The notes: a model not told the origin generated them from the letters alone. A stretch of DNA of 64,000 nt from Rhizobium rhizogenes NBRC 13257 (GCF_000696095.1 NZ_BAYX01000003.1:372001-436000); one strand, 5' to 3'; shown: positions 26,931 to 35,454, counted from the stretch's first letter. A program made the numbers and translations.

Positions 26931-27631
26931 CTGGCACCGTTGGACGTGGTGGAAAAACTGATGACGTTGGACGGCAGGAGTGTTGTCTGGTCAATATATC
27001 CGCCAACACCTTGAATACCTTCCACAAGTATCCGTATTGCCAGGCGCTGGATATTGGAATCGAGCTTCCCCTGCACTTGCACCTGTCTATCCTTTACGGT
27101 GACTTCGACTTGATCGTTTCCGAACCCGAGATCTGTCGCCAATCGTGCCGTCACGGCGAGCCTTATAGTGTCATCCTCGCTCTCGATATTTTGACCGGGC
27201 GCGTCAATGATGGGGTTGAGCAGATCACGTCGGCTGACAATGCCGACAAGGCGGTGATCGTTGATGACTGGAACCCGTTTGATCCTGTGAGCTAACATCA
27301 GGGTACCGATCCGCCCGACATCGGTATCAGGGGGAACGCTTATAACATTGCGATTCATCGCTTCGCCGACCGACCAACTGTGGATTTGAACGAAAGTGTT
27401 TAGACCATGCCGACCGTCATGCTCCCTTGCGTCGTTCACTGACGACACCCAATTGTCACCGACGCGTCGCATGAGATCCCCTTCGGTCAGGATTCCACAC
27501 ACTTCGCCGTCATCGCCGATGACTGGAAGGCCGCTGATATTTTTGGCGCGCATGAGCAAGGCCGCGTTTCGAACATTCAACGCAGGTATGACCGCAATGA
27601 CGTTCTTGGTCATGATGTCCTTGGCCTGCAT
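26927..27631 (-). CDS. CBS-CBS-BON domain protein
   Basis: A 234-residue protein starting MQAKDIMTKNVIAVIPALNV. Two CBS domains (about 1-60 and 85-145) are followed by a BON domain from about 160 (VEVTVKDRQVQVQGKLD). It is a paralogue of the gene at 24628. ATG 27631, with AAGGGG before it, is chosen over starts up to 17 codons earlier. Its end is coupled to the Nramp-like gene, so it may gate or regulate that transporter. The upstream gene at 27752 is probably in the same operon. Confidence 0.88.
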   Translation of the reverse strand: MQAKDIMTKNVIAVIPALNVRNAALLMRAKNISGLPVIGDDGEVCGILTEGDLMRRVGDNWVSSVNDAREHDGRHGLNTFVQIHSWSVGEAMNRNVISVPPDTDVGRIGTLMLAHRIKRVPVINDHRLVGIVSRRDLLNPIIDAPGQNIESEDDTIRLAVTARLATDLGFGNDQVEVTVKDRQVQVQGKLDSNIQRLAIRILVEGIQGVGGYIDQTTLLPSNVISFSTTSNGAR

Positions 27632-27751
27632 TGTTACCCCTTCTTCGTTCACCATCTGCATTTTAGAAGCCGCGCTGGCCATGAACGCGCAGCGATGCAG
27701 TGAAATGAGCTTACAGGCGCTTCGAGACTGTCTCGATCTTCTGAGTGCTTA

Positions 27752-28063
27752 TCAGGCGTGTTTTCGGGCTTCTTCCAGATCGATCGACTGCTCTTGCGCG
27801 CAGGCCAGCAATTCCTCCGCATATGTCTCGGCGGACTGCGTATCAGTCCCGCATAATCTGGCGTCATGGCATTTTCGATCTATGGCGTGTCGCATCGCTT
27901 TCATGAGATCGGCTCGTGCTCCGACGTCATGAAGACGCATAAGACGGGTGAGTGCCGTCAGCGCGATCAGTTCAAGAACCATCATGCGGCCCTCTACCTC
28001 ACCGAGGGAGGGAATGGCTTTAGAGGCTGCGCCACCCAGGCTGTCGCGTCTGGCTCTTAGCAT
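27752..28063 (-). CDS. hypothetical protein, FNR/FixK-controlled
   Basis: A 103-residue protein of no family I recognise. It has an Arg/Ser-rich start, a hydrophobic-to-helical middle (VLELIALTALTRLMRL), two cysteines near residues 66 and 72 (KCHDARLC) and an acidic end. It is likely real: AAGGA stands at the right distance before ATG 28063, and a perfect FNR/FixK box upstream leaves a 28-base leader. It should be the first gene of the operon that continues into CBS-BON and the Nramp-like transporter, about 120 bases downstream. Confidence 0.7.
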   Translation of the reverse strand: MLRARRDSLGGAASKAIPSLGEVEGRMMVLELIALTALTRLMRLHDVGARADLMKAMRHAIDRKCHDARLCGTDTQSAETYAEELLACAQEQSIDLEEARKHA

Positions 28064-28125
28064 TTGCTTATTCCTTCTTGGGTTTGGTTGCAGGAAGCAG
28101 TCTGCGGATATTCGCTACCGCGGCA

Positions 28126-28139
28126 TTGATCAGAATCAA
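28126..28139. promoter_or_regulatory. FNR/FixK-type box
   Basis: TTGAT-CAGA-ATCAA fits the consensus fully. Its centre is about 70 bases before the 103-residue gene, giving a 28-base leader for a class II activated promoter. Confidence 0.78.
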
Positions 28140-28191
28140 TGAGGAGAGGAATCTTCCCAATCCGGTGAAGGGCGACGCGGTGATCTGTGTT

Positions 28192-30126
28192 TCAGGATAA
28201 TTGCGCCTTGGAGGCAGGTCTGGTCGCGATATTCGCGAACTGCTTATATGGGTCATCCTCTGATTTGGACGGCCCAAGGGCGCGCAATGCATTCAGGATG
28301 ACTGCGACATCGATGACTTCCTGAAGCAAGGCACCGTGCAGCGGAGGCAAATAGCCGAATGCTGCGGCGATCATGCCGGCAACTGAAAGGCCAAGTCCCG
28401 CAACCACGCTCTGCCGGGCGATCGCAACGGTCCGGCGGGCGACAACCAGCGCGCTTGCCAAAGGATCGAGCCGGTCCACGAGCAGGACGACACCTGCCGC
28501 CTCCGAGGAGGCCGCCGCTCCACGCGCGCCTAAAGCAACACCCACATCGGCCGCCGCGAGCGCCGGCGCGTCATTGACGCCGTCACCCACCATCATTACC
28601 GGACCGAAGCTTTTGGCCGCGATAACGGCCTCCACTTTCGAAGCAGGTGTCTGTTCGCCGAGCACCTGTTCGATGCCGAGGATGTTGCCGACGTGCGAGG
28701 CAACATCCAGACGATCGCCGGAGGCAAGAACGATTTTCGCAATTCCGGCACTGCGCAATCGCTGCAGAACGCTGATCGCTTCCGCGCGCACCGGATCGGC
28801 CATGATGATATTTCCTGCGACAACACCGTCGATTGCGACTGTCACCGCGGCTTCACCAGATCGATGGTGATCTTCAAAGGCGTGGGAAGCGCCAGGAGCA
28901 CTTCGGCTTTTCACAAAGCGGCTACCGCCGATCACGACGCGGCGTCCGTCCACCATTCCTTCAAGCCCCGTTCCACCGACTTCTTCGACATTGGTCGGTG
29001 GGGAGAGCAGTAGATTGCGCTCATGCGCCGCTGCGATCAAAGCAGCTGCCATGACGTGGCTCGATGCTTGATCCAACGAGGCGGCAAGACGCAACAACTC
29101 GTCCTTGTCGACCCAATCGCCGCAGCCAACCGCCACGACTTGGGCTTTGCCGTGCGTGAGAGTGCCAGTCTTGTCGAGGATGGCAACCCGCACTCGGCTT
29201 AAGGCTTCAAGAGCGCTACCGTCTTTCACCAGACAGCCTATCGAGGCACAGCGCGAGATACCCGACATGAGCGCGACCGGTACGGCCAGGATAAGCGGGC
29301 AGGGCGTGGCGATGACGAGAACAGCAAGAGCACGTCGCGGATCGTCGGACAGCAGCCAGGCCGTCGACGCTATCACTACTGTCATGAGCAGAAACACCAA
29401 GCCATAGCGGTCCGCAAGACGCGCCATGGGCGCCTTGCTCTTTTGCGCCGTCTCGACGAGGCGTACGACCGCAGCATATGTGCTCTCAGAGGCAGGGCGA
29501 AGTGCCTTGACAGTAAAGACGGGACCTATCGATGCACTGCCGCTTAGAACCTCTTCGCCGGCCCGACGACCCACAGGCAGTGGCTCTCCCGTTAACGCAG
29601 ATTCGTCAAGAATAGCCCGGGCAGACAGGAGAATACCATCGACAGGCAACACTTCGCCTTGGCGGATCATGATATGATCACCAGCAACTATCTTCTCGAT
29701 AGGAGTTAGTTCCAACCGATCGCCAACATAGCGAAATGCAGTTCGTGCCATCCGTCCCATCAGCATTGTCATCTCACGGGCGGCGCGGCCGGATGCATAT
29801 CCCTCCAGCATCTGCCCTCCCGCATACATCAGCGCAACGACGTTGGCTGCGAGGCTCTCGCCATATGAAAGGGCAAAGGCCATCGACAAAGCGGCGACGA
29901 TATCCAATCCGAGATCGCCGCGACGCAAGGAACGGAAGGTCTGCAGCAACAACGCGCTCAGGATCGGCAAGGTGGCGAGTGCCCAGACAAATGAGGCAAG
30001 CGCGACGCTGTCGATTACTGCGAAGGTCAGGCCTGCCAAAAGCCCAGATGATGCGATCAGCACCAATGATGACCCATCGGTTTTTAGCAGGGAAACTACC
30101 GTGCTGGTCACGCTGGCGAATATCAT
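28192..30126 (-). CDS. P1B-type metal-transporting ATPase (P1B-5-like)
   Basis: A 644-residue heavy-metal P-type ATPase with no N-terminal metal-binding domain. LDESALTGEPLPV is the actuator motif, ATPCPLILAVPVAL the membrane metal site (TPC), DKTGTLTHGK the phosphorylation site and GDGVNDAPALAAADVGVAL the hinge. A late helix contains LLQEVIDVAV, that is QExxD. TPC together with QExxD is, as I recall, the P1B-5 signature, shown by S. meliloti Nia to move nickel and iron; the haemerythrin tail of Nia is absent here. ATG 30126 with GCGGAG upstream is chosen over a longer frame. An FNR/FixK box lies about 200 bases upstream. Confidence 0.85.
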   Translation of the reverse strand: MIFASVTSTVVSLLKTDGSSLVLIASSGLLAGLTFAVIDSVALASFVWALATLPILSALLLQTFRSLRRGDLGLDIVAALSMAFALSYGESLAANVVALMYAGGQMLEGYASGRAAREMTMLMGRMARTAFRYVGDRLELTPIEKIVAGDHIMIRQGEVLPVDGILLSARAILDESALTGEPLPVGRRAGEEVLSGSASIGPVFTVKALRPASESTYAAVVRLVETAQKSKAPMARLADRYGLVFLLMTVVIASTAWLLSDDPRRALAVLVIATPCPLILAVPVALMSGISRCASIGCLVKDGSALEALSRVRVAILDKTGTLTHGKAQVVAVGCGDWVDKDELLRLAASLDQASSHVMAAALIAAAHERNLLLSPPTNVEEVGGTGLEGMVDGRRVVIGGSRFVKSRSAPGASHAFEDHHRSGEAAVTVAIDGVVAGNIIMADPVRAEAISVLQRLRSAGIAKIVLASGDRLDVASHVGNILGIEQVLGEQTPASKVEAVIAAKSFGPVMMVGDGVNDAPALAAADVGVALGARGAAASSEAAGVVLLVDRLDPLASALVVARRTVAIARQSVVAGLGLSVAGMIAAAFGYLPPLHGALLQEVIDVAVILNALRALGPSKSEDDPYKQFANIATRPASKAQLS

Positions 30127-30536
30127 GATCGGCTCCGCTAATTGGGTGCGTGAAAAGGCTGGCTTCGGGCCGATATTCAGACGCGCTTCATGCGAGCCAT
30201 TAGAGCCGATCCCACCGCAGCGGACATTGATCTGTCTCAATTTTCAAGGTTGGCAACCCGGACGCAAACGACAGGCCCATGATGGATCCATGAGCTTCTG
30301 TTAGCCTTGAAGGCCTGTTCCATTCCTTGATCTCAATCAATGATGTGGACTTTGATCAACCCTATCTTTCTCCCAGCGACGGATCCCAAAAGAGATGGTC
30401 ACGGACGAACCTTCGCTCATCCAAGGACGAAGCTTCGCGGATGAGCTGAGGCTCAAACTGAGCGTGAACGCCGTTAGGTGTGTGAAAAGTCTAATGGCGG
30501 TTGCTCTTTCAAGACAGAAGAGAGGATACGAAAATC
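30127..30536. other. divergent promoter region
   Basis: About 410 bases between the P-type ATPase and a small protein gene. It contains the perfect FNR/FixK box at 30327. I see no open frame with a ribosome binding site. Expected leaders are long (about 160 bases) for either gene, so an unseen small gene or leader RNA is possible. Confidence 0.5.
30327..30340. promoter_or_regulatory. FNR/FixK-type box in a divergent region
   Basis: TTGAT-CTCA-ATCAA fits the consensus fully. It lies midway between the P-type ATPase (minus strand) and a 99-residue gene (plus strand), about 200 bases from each start. Confidence 0.75.
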
Positions 30537-30836
30537 ATGAGCATGGATTGTACACGAACGGGCGAAGCGCTCCTTGCGGGTGCCGGGTGTCCACCTCCCT
30601 ATCATCAAAACTGCAACTTTCGCCTCGACCGAGCCGGCAGCAACGAATGGGAAATCACGGTTCTGTCGCCCAGCGCCCAAGCATGGGTTCGTGACGAAAT
30701 ATGCTATCCTCTCGGCCAATCTCTGGGTGACAGCTTCAGGGTGGATATACTGAGCGCGAACCAGTTTATGAAGCAGGCGCAGGCGCGGGGATTTCGAAGC
30801 GAATTTGTCGGCACGGGCGGCAAGGATCTCTTTTGA
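30537..30836 (+). CDS. hypothetical protein upstream of a universal stress protein
   Basis: A 99-residue protein that I do not recognise. It starts MSMDCTRTGEALLAGAGCPP and has cysteines at about 5, 18, 26 and 57, a conserved-looking core (FRLDRAGSNEWEITVLSPSA) and a C-terminal FRVDILSANQFMKQAQARGF segment. AGAGGA before ATG 30537 supports the start; an upstream start at 30501 has none. The universal stress protein gene follows 11 bases later, so the two are cotranscribed and probably under the FNR/FixK box at 30327. Confidence 0.7.
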   Translation: MSMDCTRTGEALLAGAGCPPPYHQNCNFRLDRAGSNEWEITVLSPSAQAWVRDEICYPLGQSLGDSFRVDILSANQFMKQAQARGFRSEFVGTGGKDLF

Positions 30837-30847
30837 GAGGTGGGGAC

Positions 30848-31276
30848 ATGTACAAGACGATCGTCTGTGCCGTAGGCCTTGGATCCAAGGAGAGAGCCGA
30901 GCATTTGGTGCGTACGGCCTATGCGCTTCTTAACACCGGCGGAATTTTGCATGTCGCTCACACTGTCGAGCGTTTCCCATCCCTTGTGCAGCAACGACCG
31001 GACGACTGGGCTGTCTCTATTATTAGCGAGGCGGAAGAAAAGATGTCGCAGCTTTGCAAGCAGCTTTCCGTGCCAGCGCTTGTCCATGTCCGTACCGGCC
31101 GTGCCGCCGATACGATCCTTGCGATTGCCGCCGAAATGAGTGCTGATCTGATCGTCGTGGCCGCTCATACGCCCGACGTGTTGGATCATGTCTTTGGCTC
31201 GACGGTCGACCACATTGTCCATCACGCAAAATGCTCCGTCCACATCGATCGGATTTTGCCTGCGGCGAAACAATAG
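30848..31276 (+). CDS. universal stress protein (single UspA domain)
   Basis: A 142-residue UspA-like protein. It begins MYKTIVCAVGLGSKERAEHL, with the nucleotide-binding end motif less clear than usual (AAHTPDVLDHVFGSTVDHI, where a G-x2-G-x9-G-S pattern is expected). It may be a non-ATP-binding member. The start at 30848 follows GGTGGGG. It shares an operon with the 99-residue gene just upstream. Confidence 0.88.
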   Translation: MYKTIVCAVGLGSKERAEHLVRTAYALLNTGGILHVAHTVERFPSLVQQRPDDWAVSIISEAEEKMSQLCKQLSVPALVHVRTGRAADTILAIAAEMSADLIVVAAHTPDVLDHVFGSTVDHIVHHAKCSVHIDRILPAAKQ

Positions 31277-31444
31277 ATATACAGCCTGTGAAATGCTGGA
31301 CCGAGACGGCGGCATTTTTGCGAAATATCAAAGTCTCGGTTCGGGCGATTTGATAGTCGTTCGATTTGCAATCACTCCAGTCTACATCGGTTCTCGCGTG
31401 GTTGCTGATATTCTCGCATCCGGAGACCATACGTTTCCAGTTAT

Positions 31445-31765
31445 TTGGAGATGGGCGCAAAACGAATTTTGCTCGACTACATTTTCGAAAAGCGTGACTC
31501 ATTCGAATGGTTCTGTGGCCTTCTACCCGTAACTATCCCAATCCACCTTTTCACCATATGGGCACCTCTGGATACTGTCGTCGCCCGCGAAGCGAGCCGC
31601 CCCGGCAGAGAACGGCTTGGTGACCGAGTTCTGCAAACATACAAAGCTTTACAATGCAATTTGCCTTTCCTAGGGGAGATCATCGAGAACAACGATGCCA
31701 TTGAAGTTGTCGCAAGGAGAATCGACCGCATGATCCCCACGTCCGCTGGCTTGCAAGTTCGGTAA
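31445..31765 (+). pseudogene. remnant of a P-loop kinase (chloramphenicol phosphotransferase-like), C-terminal part
   Basis: A 106-codon frame in which RILLDYIFEKRDSFEWF, then FTIWAPLDTVVAREASRPG and ERLGDR resemble the C-terminal half of chloramphenicol phosphotransferase-like small-molecule kinases. The P-loop that must come first is missing. A preceding frame, ending VVADILASGDHTFPVIW near 31377-31440, may be the lost upstream part in another frame. There is no ribosome binding site at the first ATG. I read it as a frameshifted, truncated gene. Confidence 0.45.
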
Positions 31766-31830
31766 CCCTTTGAGGTTAGTTCATGGACGCGCGTTTTTTG
31801 GCAGGGGAATGTTACGGCCCTGGTCGGCAA

Positions 31831-32056
31831 TCAAATGCCGTTGAACCGTAAGTTCTGCTCGCGATCCAGAGATTTCGGAATTGCCGCAACTATCTCGTTG
31901 ATGAGATCGATGTCGCCGACGAGCACGACAGTCTTCATGCTGCGAGGGATGGCCGTGTAGAGTATCATGCGGTCCAGCAGTTTCGATTGAACGACCGGAA
32001 CGATCACCCCCTTGAATGCCGATCCCTGGGCCGTATGAACAGGCCAAACAGCGATT
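31831..32056 (-). pseudogene. remnant of a RecD/TraA-like helicase C-terminus
   Basis: A frame on the minus strand that opens after a stop codon and reads IAVWPVHTAQGSAFKGVIVP, then SKLLDRMILYTAIPRSMKTV and VLVGDI. This follows the UvrD/RecD C-terminal pattern YAVTVHKAQGS, LLYTAVTRA and VVLVG, with substitutions at positions that are normally fixed (Lys to Thr, Val-Thr-Arg to Ile-Pro-Arg). No start, Walker A or other helicase motifs remain, so it is a decayed end of a helicase such as those on conjugative plasmids. Confidence 0.6.
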
Positions 32057-32322
32057 TTTCACAGAAATCCACAGCAACGTAAACGGCGGTTTTGCGGAAA
32101 AGCAACACTTGCGAAACCGCACGTTAGTTCCATAATTAGGCATTACGTTTCAATTCATTGATTTCGTTGAAATAGCAGACGTGTTTTGGGGATCGGCGGT
32201 TCACATCCCTTTCGAGAGCACCATTTAGAGATTGGCGTTTCACACCATCGAGAAAGCGCCATTGGGCGATGTGCGGAAAATGAACCTAATCAAAGCTGCG
32301 CAGCCATGTCTAAAGCGATCGA

Positions 32323-32342
32323 GTTTGACAAACTTTGCCAAA
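32323..32342. promoter_or_regulatory. tandem inverted repeats in the parDE promoter
   Basis: GTTTG-A-CAAAC is followed at once by TTTG-C-CAAA. The TTGACA at 32325-32330 can serve as a -35 element, so a protein bound here would block the promoter; ParD-type antitoxins usually regulate themselves in this way. It lies 34-53 bases before parD. Confidence 0.5.
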
Positions 32343-32375
32343 TTCAGCTAACTTAGATGCAGTATGGAGGCTTGA

Positions 32376-32630
32376 ATGGCTACGATGAATGTATCGTTAC
32401 CGGACCCAATGAAAGATTGGGTCGAGGCGCAAGCCAAGACCGGGCGATATTCCAACGCCAGTGACTATGTGCGCGACCTGATTCGAAGGGACCAAGTGCG
32501 CAGTGATAAGATTGCCGCCATGCAACGCTTCGTCGATGACGGTCTCAAAAGTGGTGTTGGTGGCCGGTCGAAGGACGAACTCTTTGCCACGGCAATCGCA
32601 CATGGGGAGATGACGCGCGGCGACAGATAA
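32376..32630 (+). CDS. parD: ParD-like antitoxin
   Basis: An 84-residue ribbon-helix-helix antitoxin. MATMNVSLPDPMKDWVEAQA, then GRYSNASDYVRDLIRRD, match the DNA-binding N-terminus of the ParD/CC2985 family; the acidic C-terminal half should wrap the toxin. TGGAGG before the ATG supports the start. Its stop codon overlaps the toxin start by one base (TAATG), which fits translational coupling. Confidence 0.92.
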   Translation: MATMNVSLPDPMKDWVEAQAKTGRYSNASDYVRDLIRRDQVRSDKIAAMQRFVDDGLKSGVGGRSKDELFATAIAHGEMTRGDR

Positions 32631-32923
32631 TGCGTTTTAGCCTTTTTGTCGAAGCGGAAGAGGACATTATTGCGATCGCCGAGCAAGGCGTCCGCTTATT
32701 CGGATCCGCGCATGCTAAGCGATATCATGACGAACTATTCTCGCTTCTTGACCTGATTGCCGCTAATCCACGAATGGCGCGTGAGCGAGAAGAGATTTCG
32801 CCGCCGGTCAGAATCCATCCGTTCAAAGCCCATCTCGTTGTCTATCGGATCGAAGAAGACGGAGCCATTTTCGTGATCCGAATACGTCATGGACATGAAG
32901 ACTGGGCGAGCGATTCTGTTTAG
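32630..32923 (+). CDS. parE: ParE-like toxin of the RelE/ParE superfamily
   Basis: A 97-residue ParE-type toxin. It reads SLFVEAEEDIIAIAEQGVRLFG near the start, NPRMAREREEISPPVRIHPF in the middle and ends VIRIRHGHEDW, the usual C-terminal motif of the family. The expected target is DNA gyrase. It is the second gene of the pair with parD. The pair stands between gene remnants and the peptide cluster, as often in accessory DNA. Confidence 0.92.
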   Translation: MRFSLFVEAEEDIIAIAEQGVRLFGSAHAKRYHDELFSLLDLIAANPRMAREREEISPPVRIHPFKAHLVVYRIEEDGAIFVIRIRHGHEDWASDSV

Positions 32924-33249
32924 GCCTCGCCGATTGAGCGAATAAGCACAGTTGTATTGGTGCGAAGGGCATGTGCAAATCTGGTTGTACCTTCAGGCTT
33001 CACATTTTGGCCGCCGCTCCATTAACATAATGGCTTCCATGAAACACATCGGTCTCCTTAGCTTGCCGATGGCATCTTCGGGCCTAGCTTCCTGTTCGGC
33101 CGAAGTAAAGCATCGTGAGGCAAGTGCGAAGCGTGTCAATTTTCCAGACAAAGCATTATAAAATCCGCGAAGGTTACTTCTATTTTGAAGAAATTCTCGA
33201 GAAATAGCAATTGTATGATCTATTGGTTGATGTATTTGTGGAAAAGTAA
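32924..33249. other. intergenic stretch after parDE
   Basis: About 325 bases, AT-rich towards the right end. An open frame at 32952-33161 has no ribosome binding site or recognisable product. The right end runs into the FNR/FixK box at 33250. Confidence 0.5.
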
Positions 33250-33263
33250 TTGATTTAAATCAA
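33250..33263. promoter_or_regulatory. FNR/FixK-type box upstream of the nucleotidyltransferase-like gene
   Basis: TTGAT-TTAA-ATCAA is a perfect palindrome and fits the consensus. A start of transcription 41.5 bases from its centre (about 33298) leaves a 23-base leader to ATG 33321 and lies after ATG 33291, which argues for the later start. Confidence 0.75.
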
Positions 33264-33320
33264 CAAGTTTGCGTTATTGTTGATGTAAACATGGTTGTTG
33301 CCAAAATAGCCGGGGATTCT

Positions 33321-34358
33321 ATGACAGGCCCTGCAAGTTTAATCGTTGATCAACTGGCGTCCTGCTTGCTCGGGAACCCGTCGACTGTTGTCGATTGGGA
33401 GCCGGTACTGACGCTCGCAAATGATAGTTTGCTCACTCCTGCAATGTGGTCATCCATATCAGAACGAGGACAGCTGGGCTTGCTGCCAGAAGAAGTAGCT
33501 TCGTTCCTTTGCTTCATTCATCGATGCAATGTTGAGCGAAATGAAAGGCTTCGCGCGCAATTGGAGGAAGTGGTTGCGGCGATGAATGCGGCAGGAATAA
33601 CACCGACGCTCACCAAGGGGGCTGCGCTACTGGCGCTAGCGAAAACAGAGCGGCCAACAGCTCGTATCATGCGAGATCTCGATCTCGTGGTGGGAGATGA
33701 TGAAAGGCAAACCGCGGAGAAGTGTTTGGTTCAACTGGGATATGCGCCAATTGAAGCTTTCGGTTGGGGACGATCCAAAGACGTTGGCGCTGTCGACTTG
33801 CACTATCCACCCGGCCGCTACCCCCGATACTGGCCTTCCGACACTACACTCGCGCAGCACAAGCGGGAGATCGATGTCGGTCGCGGAAGAGCACACATAC
33901 TTTCAGCCACTCTTCAGGCACAGCATTGGATTGTCCACGACATGTTGAAGGATGGACATCTCTGGCGTTTTCACATCGATCTGCGAAACCTCTTCGAACT
34001 ATACCTGCTTTCGAAATCACAGGATAAGATTGATTGGACAGAAATGGATATCCTGCTTTCGGATCCGTTAGGTCGCGCAATGCTGAATGCGCAGATATTG
34101 GCGCTCAACGCTGTTTTTGAGGCCAACATCGCGGCGGCCCGGACAATCCCTTCATGGCTTGGTGTGCACCATCATTTACGGCGCAACGAATACCATCCTC
34201 AGGTGGGAGGTGTGATCCGGTCTTTTGGACGTATCGCTTGGGGTATTCGTGTTGCGCAGATCCATTGGCGATTTCGGGGCCCTTGGCATGAATTGCCTGC
34301 GCGTATTATTCGCAAGGGGCAGAAAGTCATTGCGGCGCAAGTATCACAAGAAATTTAA
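33321..34358 (+). CDS. nucleotidyltransferase-family protein (NTP_transf_5-like)
   Basis: A 345-residue protein. TPTLTKGAALLALA, with K99-G100, and RIMRDLDLVVG at about 115-125 (D119, D121) match the nucleotidyltransferase family often found with exopolysaccharide or peptide-modification genes (NTP_transf_5 as I know it). The remaining 200 residues are helical with YWPSDTTLAQHKREIDVGRG and HWIVHDMLKDGHLWRFHIDL. The real reaction is unknown. The gene ends convergently on a PqqD-HprK-like gene, with a four-base overlap of the two ends. ATG 33321 has CGGGG upstream. Confidence 0.75.
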   Translation: MTGPASLIVDQLASCLLGNPSTVVDWEPVLTLANDSLLTPAMWSSISERGQLGLLPEEVASFLCFIHRCNVERNERLRAQLEEVVAAMNAAGITPTLTKGAALLALAKTERPTARIMRDLDLVVGDDERQTAEKCLVQLGYAPIEAFGWGRSKDVGAVDLHYPPGRYPRYWPSDTTLAQHKREIDVGRGRAHILSATLQAQHWIVHDMLKDGHLWRFHIDLRNLFELYLLSKSQDKIDWTEMDILLSDPLGRAMLNAQILALNAVFEANIAAARTIPSWLGVHHHLRRNEYHPQVGGVIRSFGRIAWGIRVAQIHWRFRGPWHELPARIIRKGQKVIAAQVSQEI

Positions 34359-35443
34359 AGCTCTCTTATGGTCTCGACGGCATCGTCCAAACGGGAGAAT
34401 TCCATTTCAAATGCCTGCGATGTGTTGACCAATTCACGCAGTGCACCGAATGCGGCATCGGTCAATCGATGACCAGGCGCGGCCGCTTCCGCAAGCAGTC
34501 TTTGAAACGCAGCCAACGGATGTATCCTCGATAGCGAACACTGGCGCCCCGGATTTTGTCGAATAAAGATAATTGTCCTGGTCTTCATCGACCAATTATC
34601 ATCGCTCTCGACTTCGCCAGGAAGAAATTTGACGATCTTCCCGTCTGGGCGAATGTGAACGGGAAGCGAGGCAAGCTGCGGGCAAAAGTCTTGTAAGAGC
34701 AGCCAGCTTCCATCCTTTACAGCGACCGGAAACGGGATGCCACGAAGCCGATTTGTCTCGTCGATAATGACAATATCGTCCCCGAGGATCGCGCATTCTT
34801 CTTCCGCGGCCAAAGCGAGGGCGAGCGTTGTTTTTCCCGCGCCGGAGGCGCCGGCGATCAGCAGTTGCGAGTCTCCGAAACGCAGGAGAGCGGCGTGCAA
34901 CGCAAGCATGAAGTCTGTTTGCAGCAATGCGTCTGTCAGAAATGCCTTTACCGCGGGCACTATTTCCGCCTGAGCAAATATGCCCCGATATTCGCCATCC
35001 GCCATAAGTTCGTATCGATAAGAATTGACCTTAATGGTGAGGTAATGATGTCCCCACTGTGACTTCAGCGGTACGACGAGGCCCCGAAAAAGCTCTTTCA
35101 ATTCCCCGGATAAGACTTTCGGGCACTCGATCAACCATCTGGTTCCATTCAAATGGAGGGCAAAGACTGAAGTCGAACTGGCGCACGTATCGAGGATACC
35201 CAACTCGATATATCGGTCGAGTAAATTTCCAGCATCTTCGCTTGTCAGCCCGAACTCGGATGAAAATTTGGTCAGCAAATGCCTGCGGCTCATGCCTGCA
35301 GTGCTGTTGAAGACACGTTGCCATGCCCAAGCCGCGAGCTTGTCTATTTCATAGAGATGCTGCTCCCGGCTGTTGAATAATGCAAAAGCATCACCCAATT
35401 GCGTAATCGAAATCCTTCGGCCGGGCAGCAGCATTATATTCAT
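34355..35443 (-). CDS. PqqD-like/HprK-like kinase fusion protein
   Basis: A 362-residue protein. Residues 1-90 look like a PqqD-type peptide-binding domain (ITQLGDAFALFNSREQHLYEI, then LLDRYIELGIL), and from about 130 an HPr kinase-like domain begins, with Walker A GASGAGKTT at 198-206 and ILGDDIVII (D222, D223) as the second acidic motif. PqqD domains usually hand a precursor peptide to a modifying enzyme, and HprK relatives phosphorylate Ser. It lies just after the Tat-signal peptide gene (11 bases from stop to start), so the peptide is its obvious candidate substrate. Confidence 0.75.
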   Translation of the reverse strand: MNIMLLPGRRISITQLGDAFALFNSREQHLYEIDKLAAWAWQRVFNSTAGMSRRHLLTKFSSEFGLTSEDAGNLLDRYIELGILDTCASSTSVFALHLNGTRWLIECPKVLSGELKELFRGLVVPLKSQWGHHYLTIKVNSYRYELMADGEYRGIFAQAEIVPAVKAFLTDALLQTDFMLALHAALLRFGDSQLLIAGASGAGKTTLALALAAEEECAILGDDIVIIDETNRLRGIPFPVAVKDGSWLLLQDFCPQLASLPVHIRPDGKIVKFLPGEVESDDNWSMKTRTIIFIRQNPGRQCSLSRIHPLAAFQRLLAEAAAPGHRLTDAAFGALRELVNTSQAFEMEFSRLDDAVETIREL

Positions 35444-35454
35444 AGGCGGGTCGA

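Noticed and set aside
30352..30359. TTGATCAA
   Set aside because: It has both half sites but no four-base spacer, so it does not fit an FNR/FixK box.
32161..32174. TTGAT-TTCG-TTGAA
   Set aside because: The right half does not match RTCAA and the surrounding region is gene debris with no start codon in range.
32952..33161. 69-codon open frame ending after a possible lipoprotein-like stretch
   Set aside because: The lipobox is not at the N-terminus of the frame and no ribosome binding site is present.
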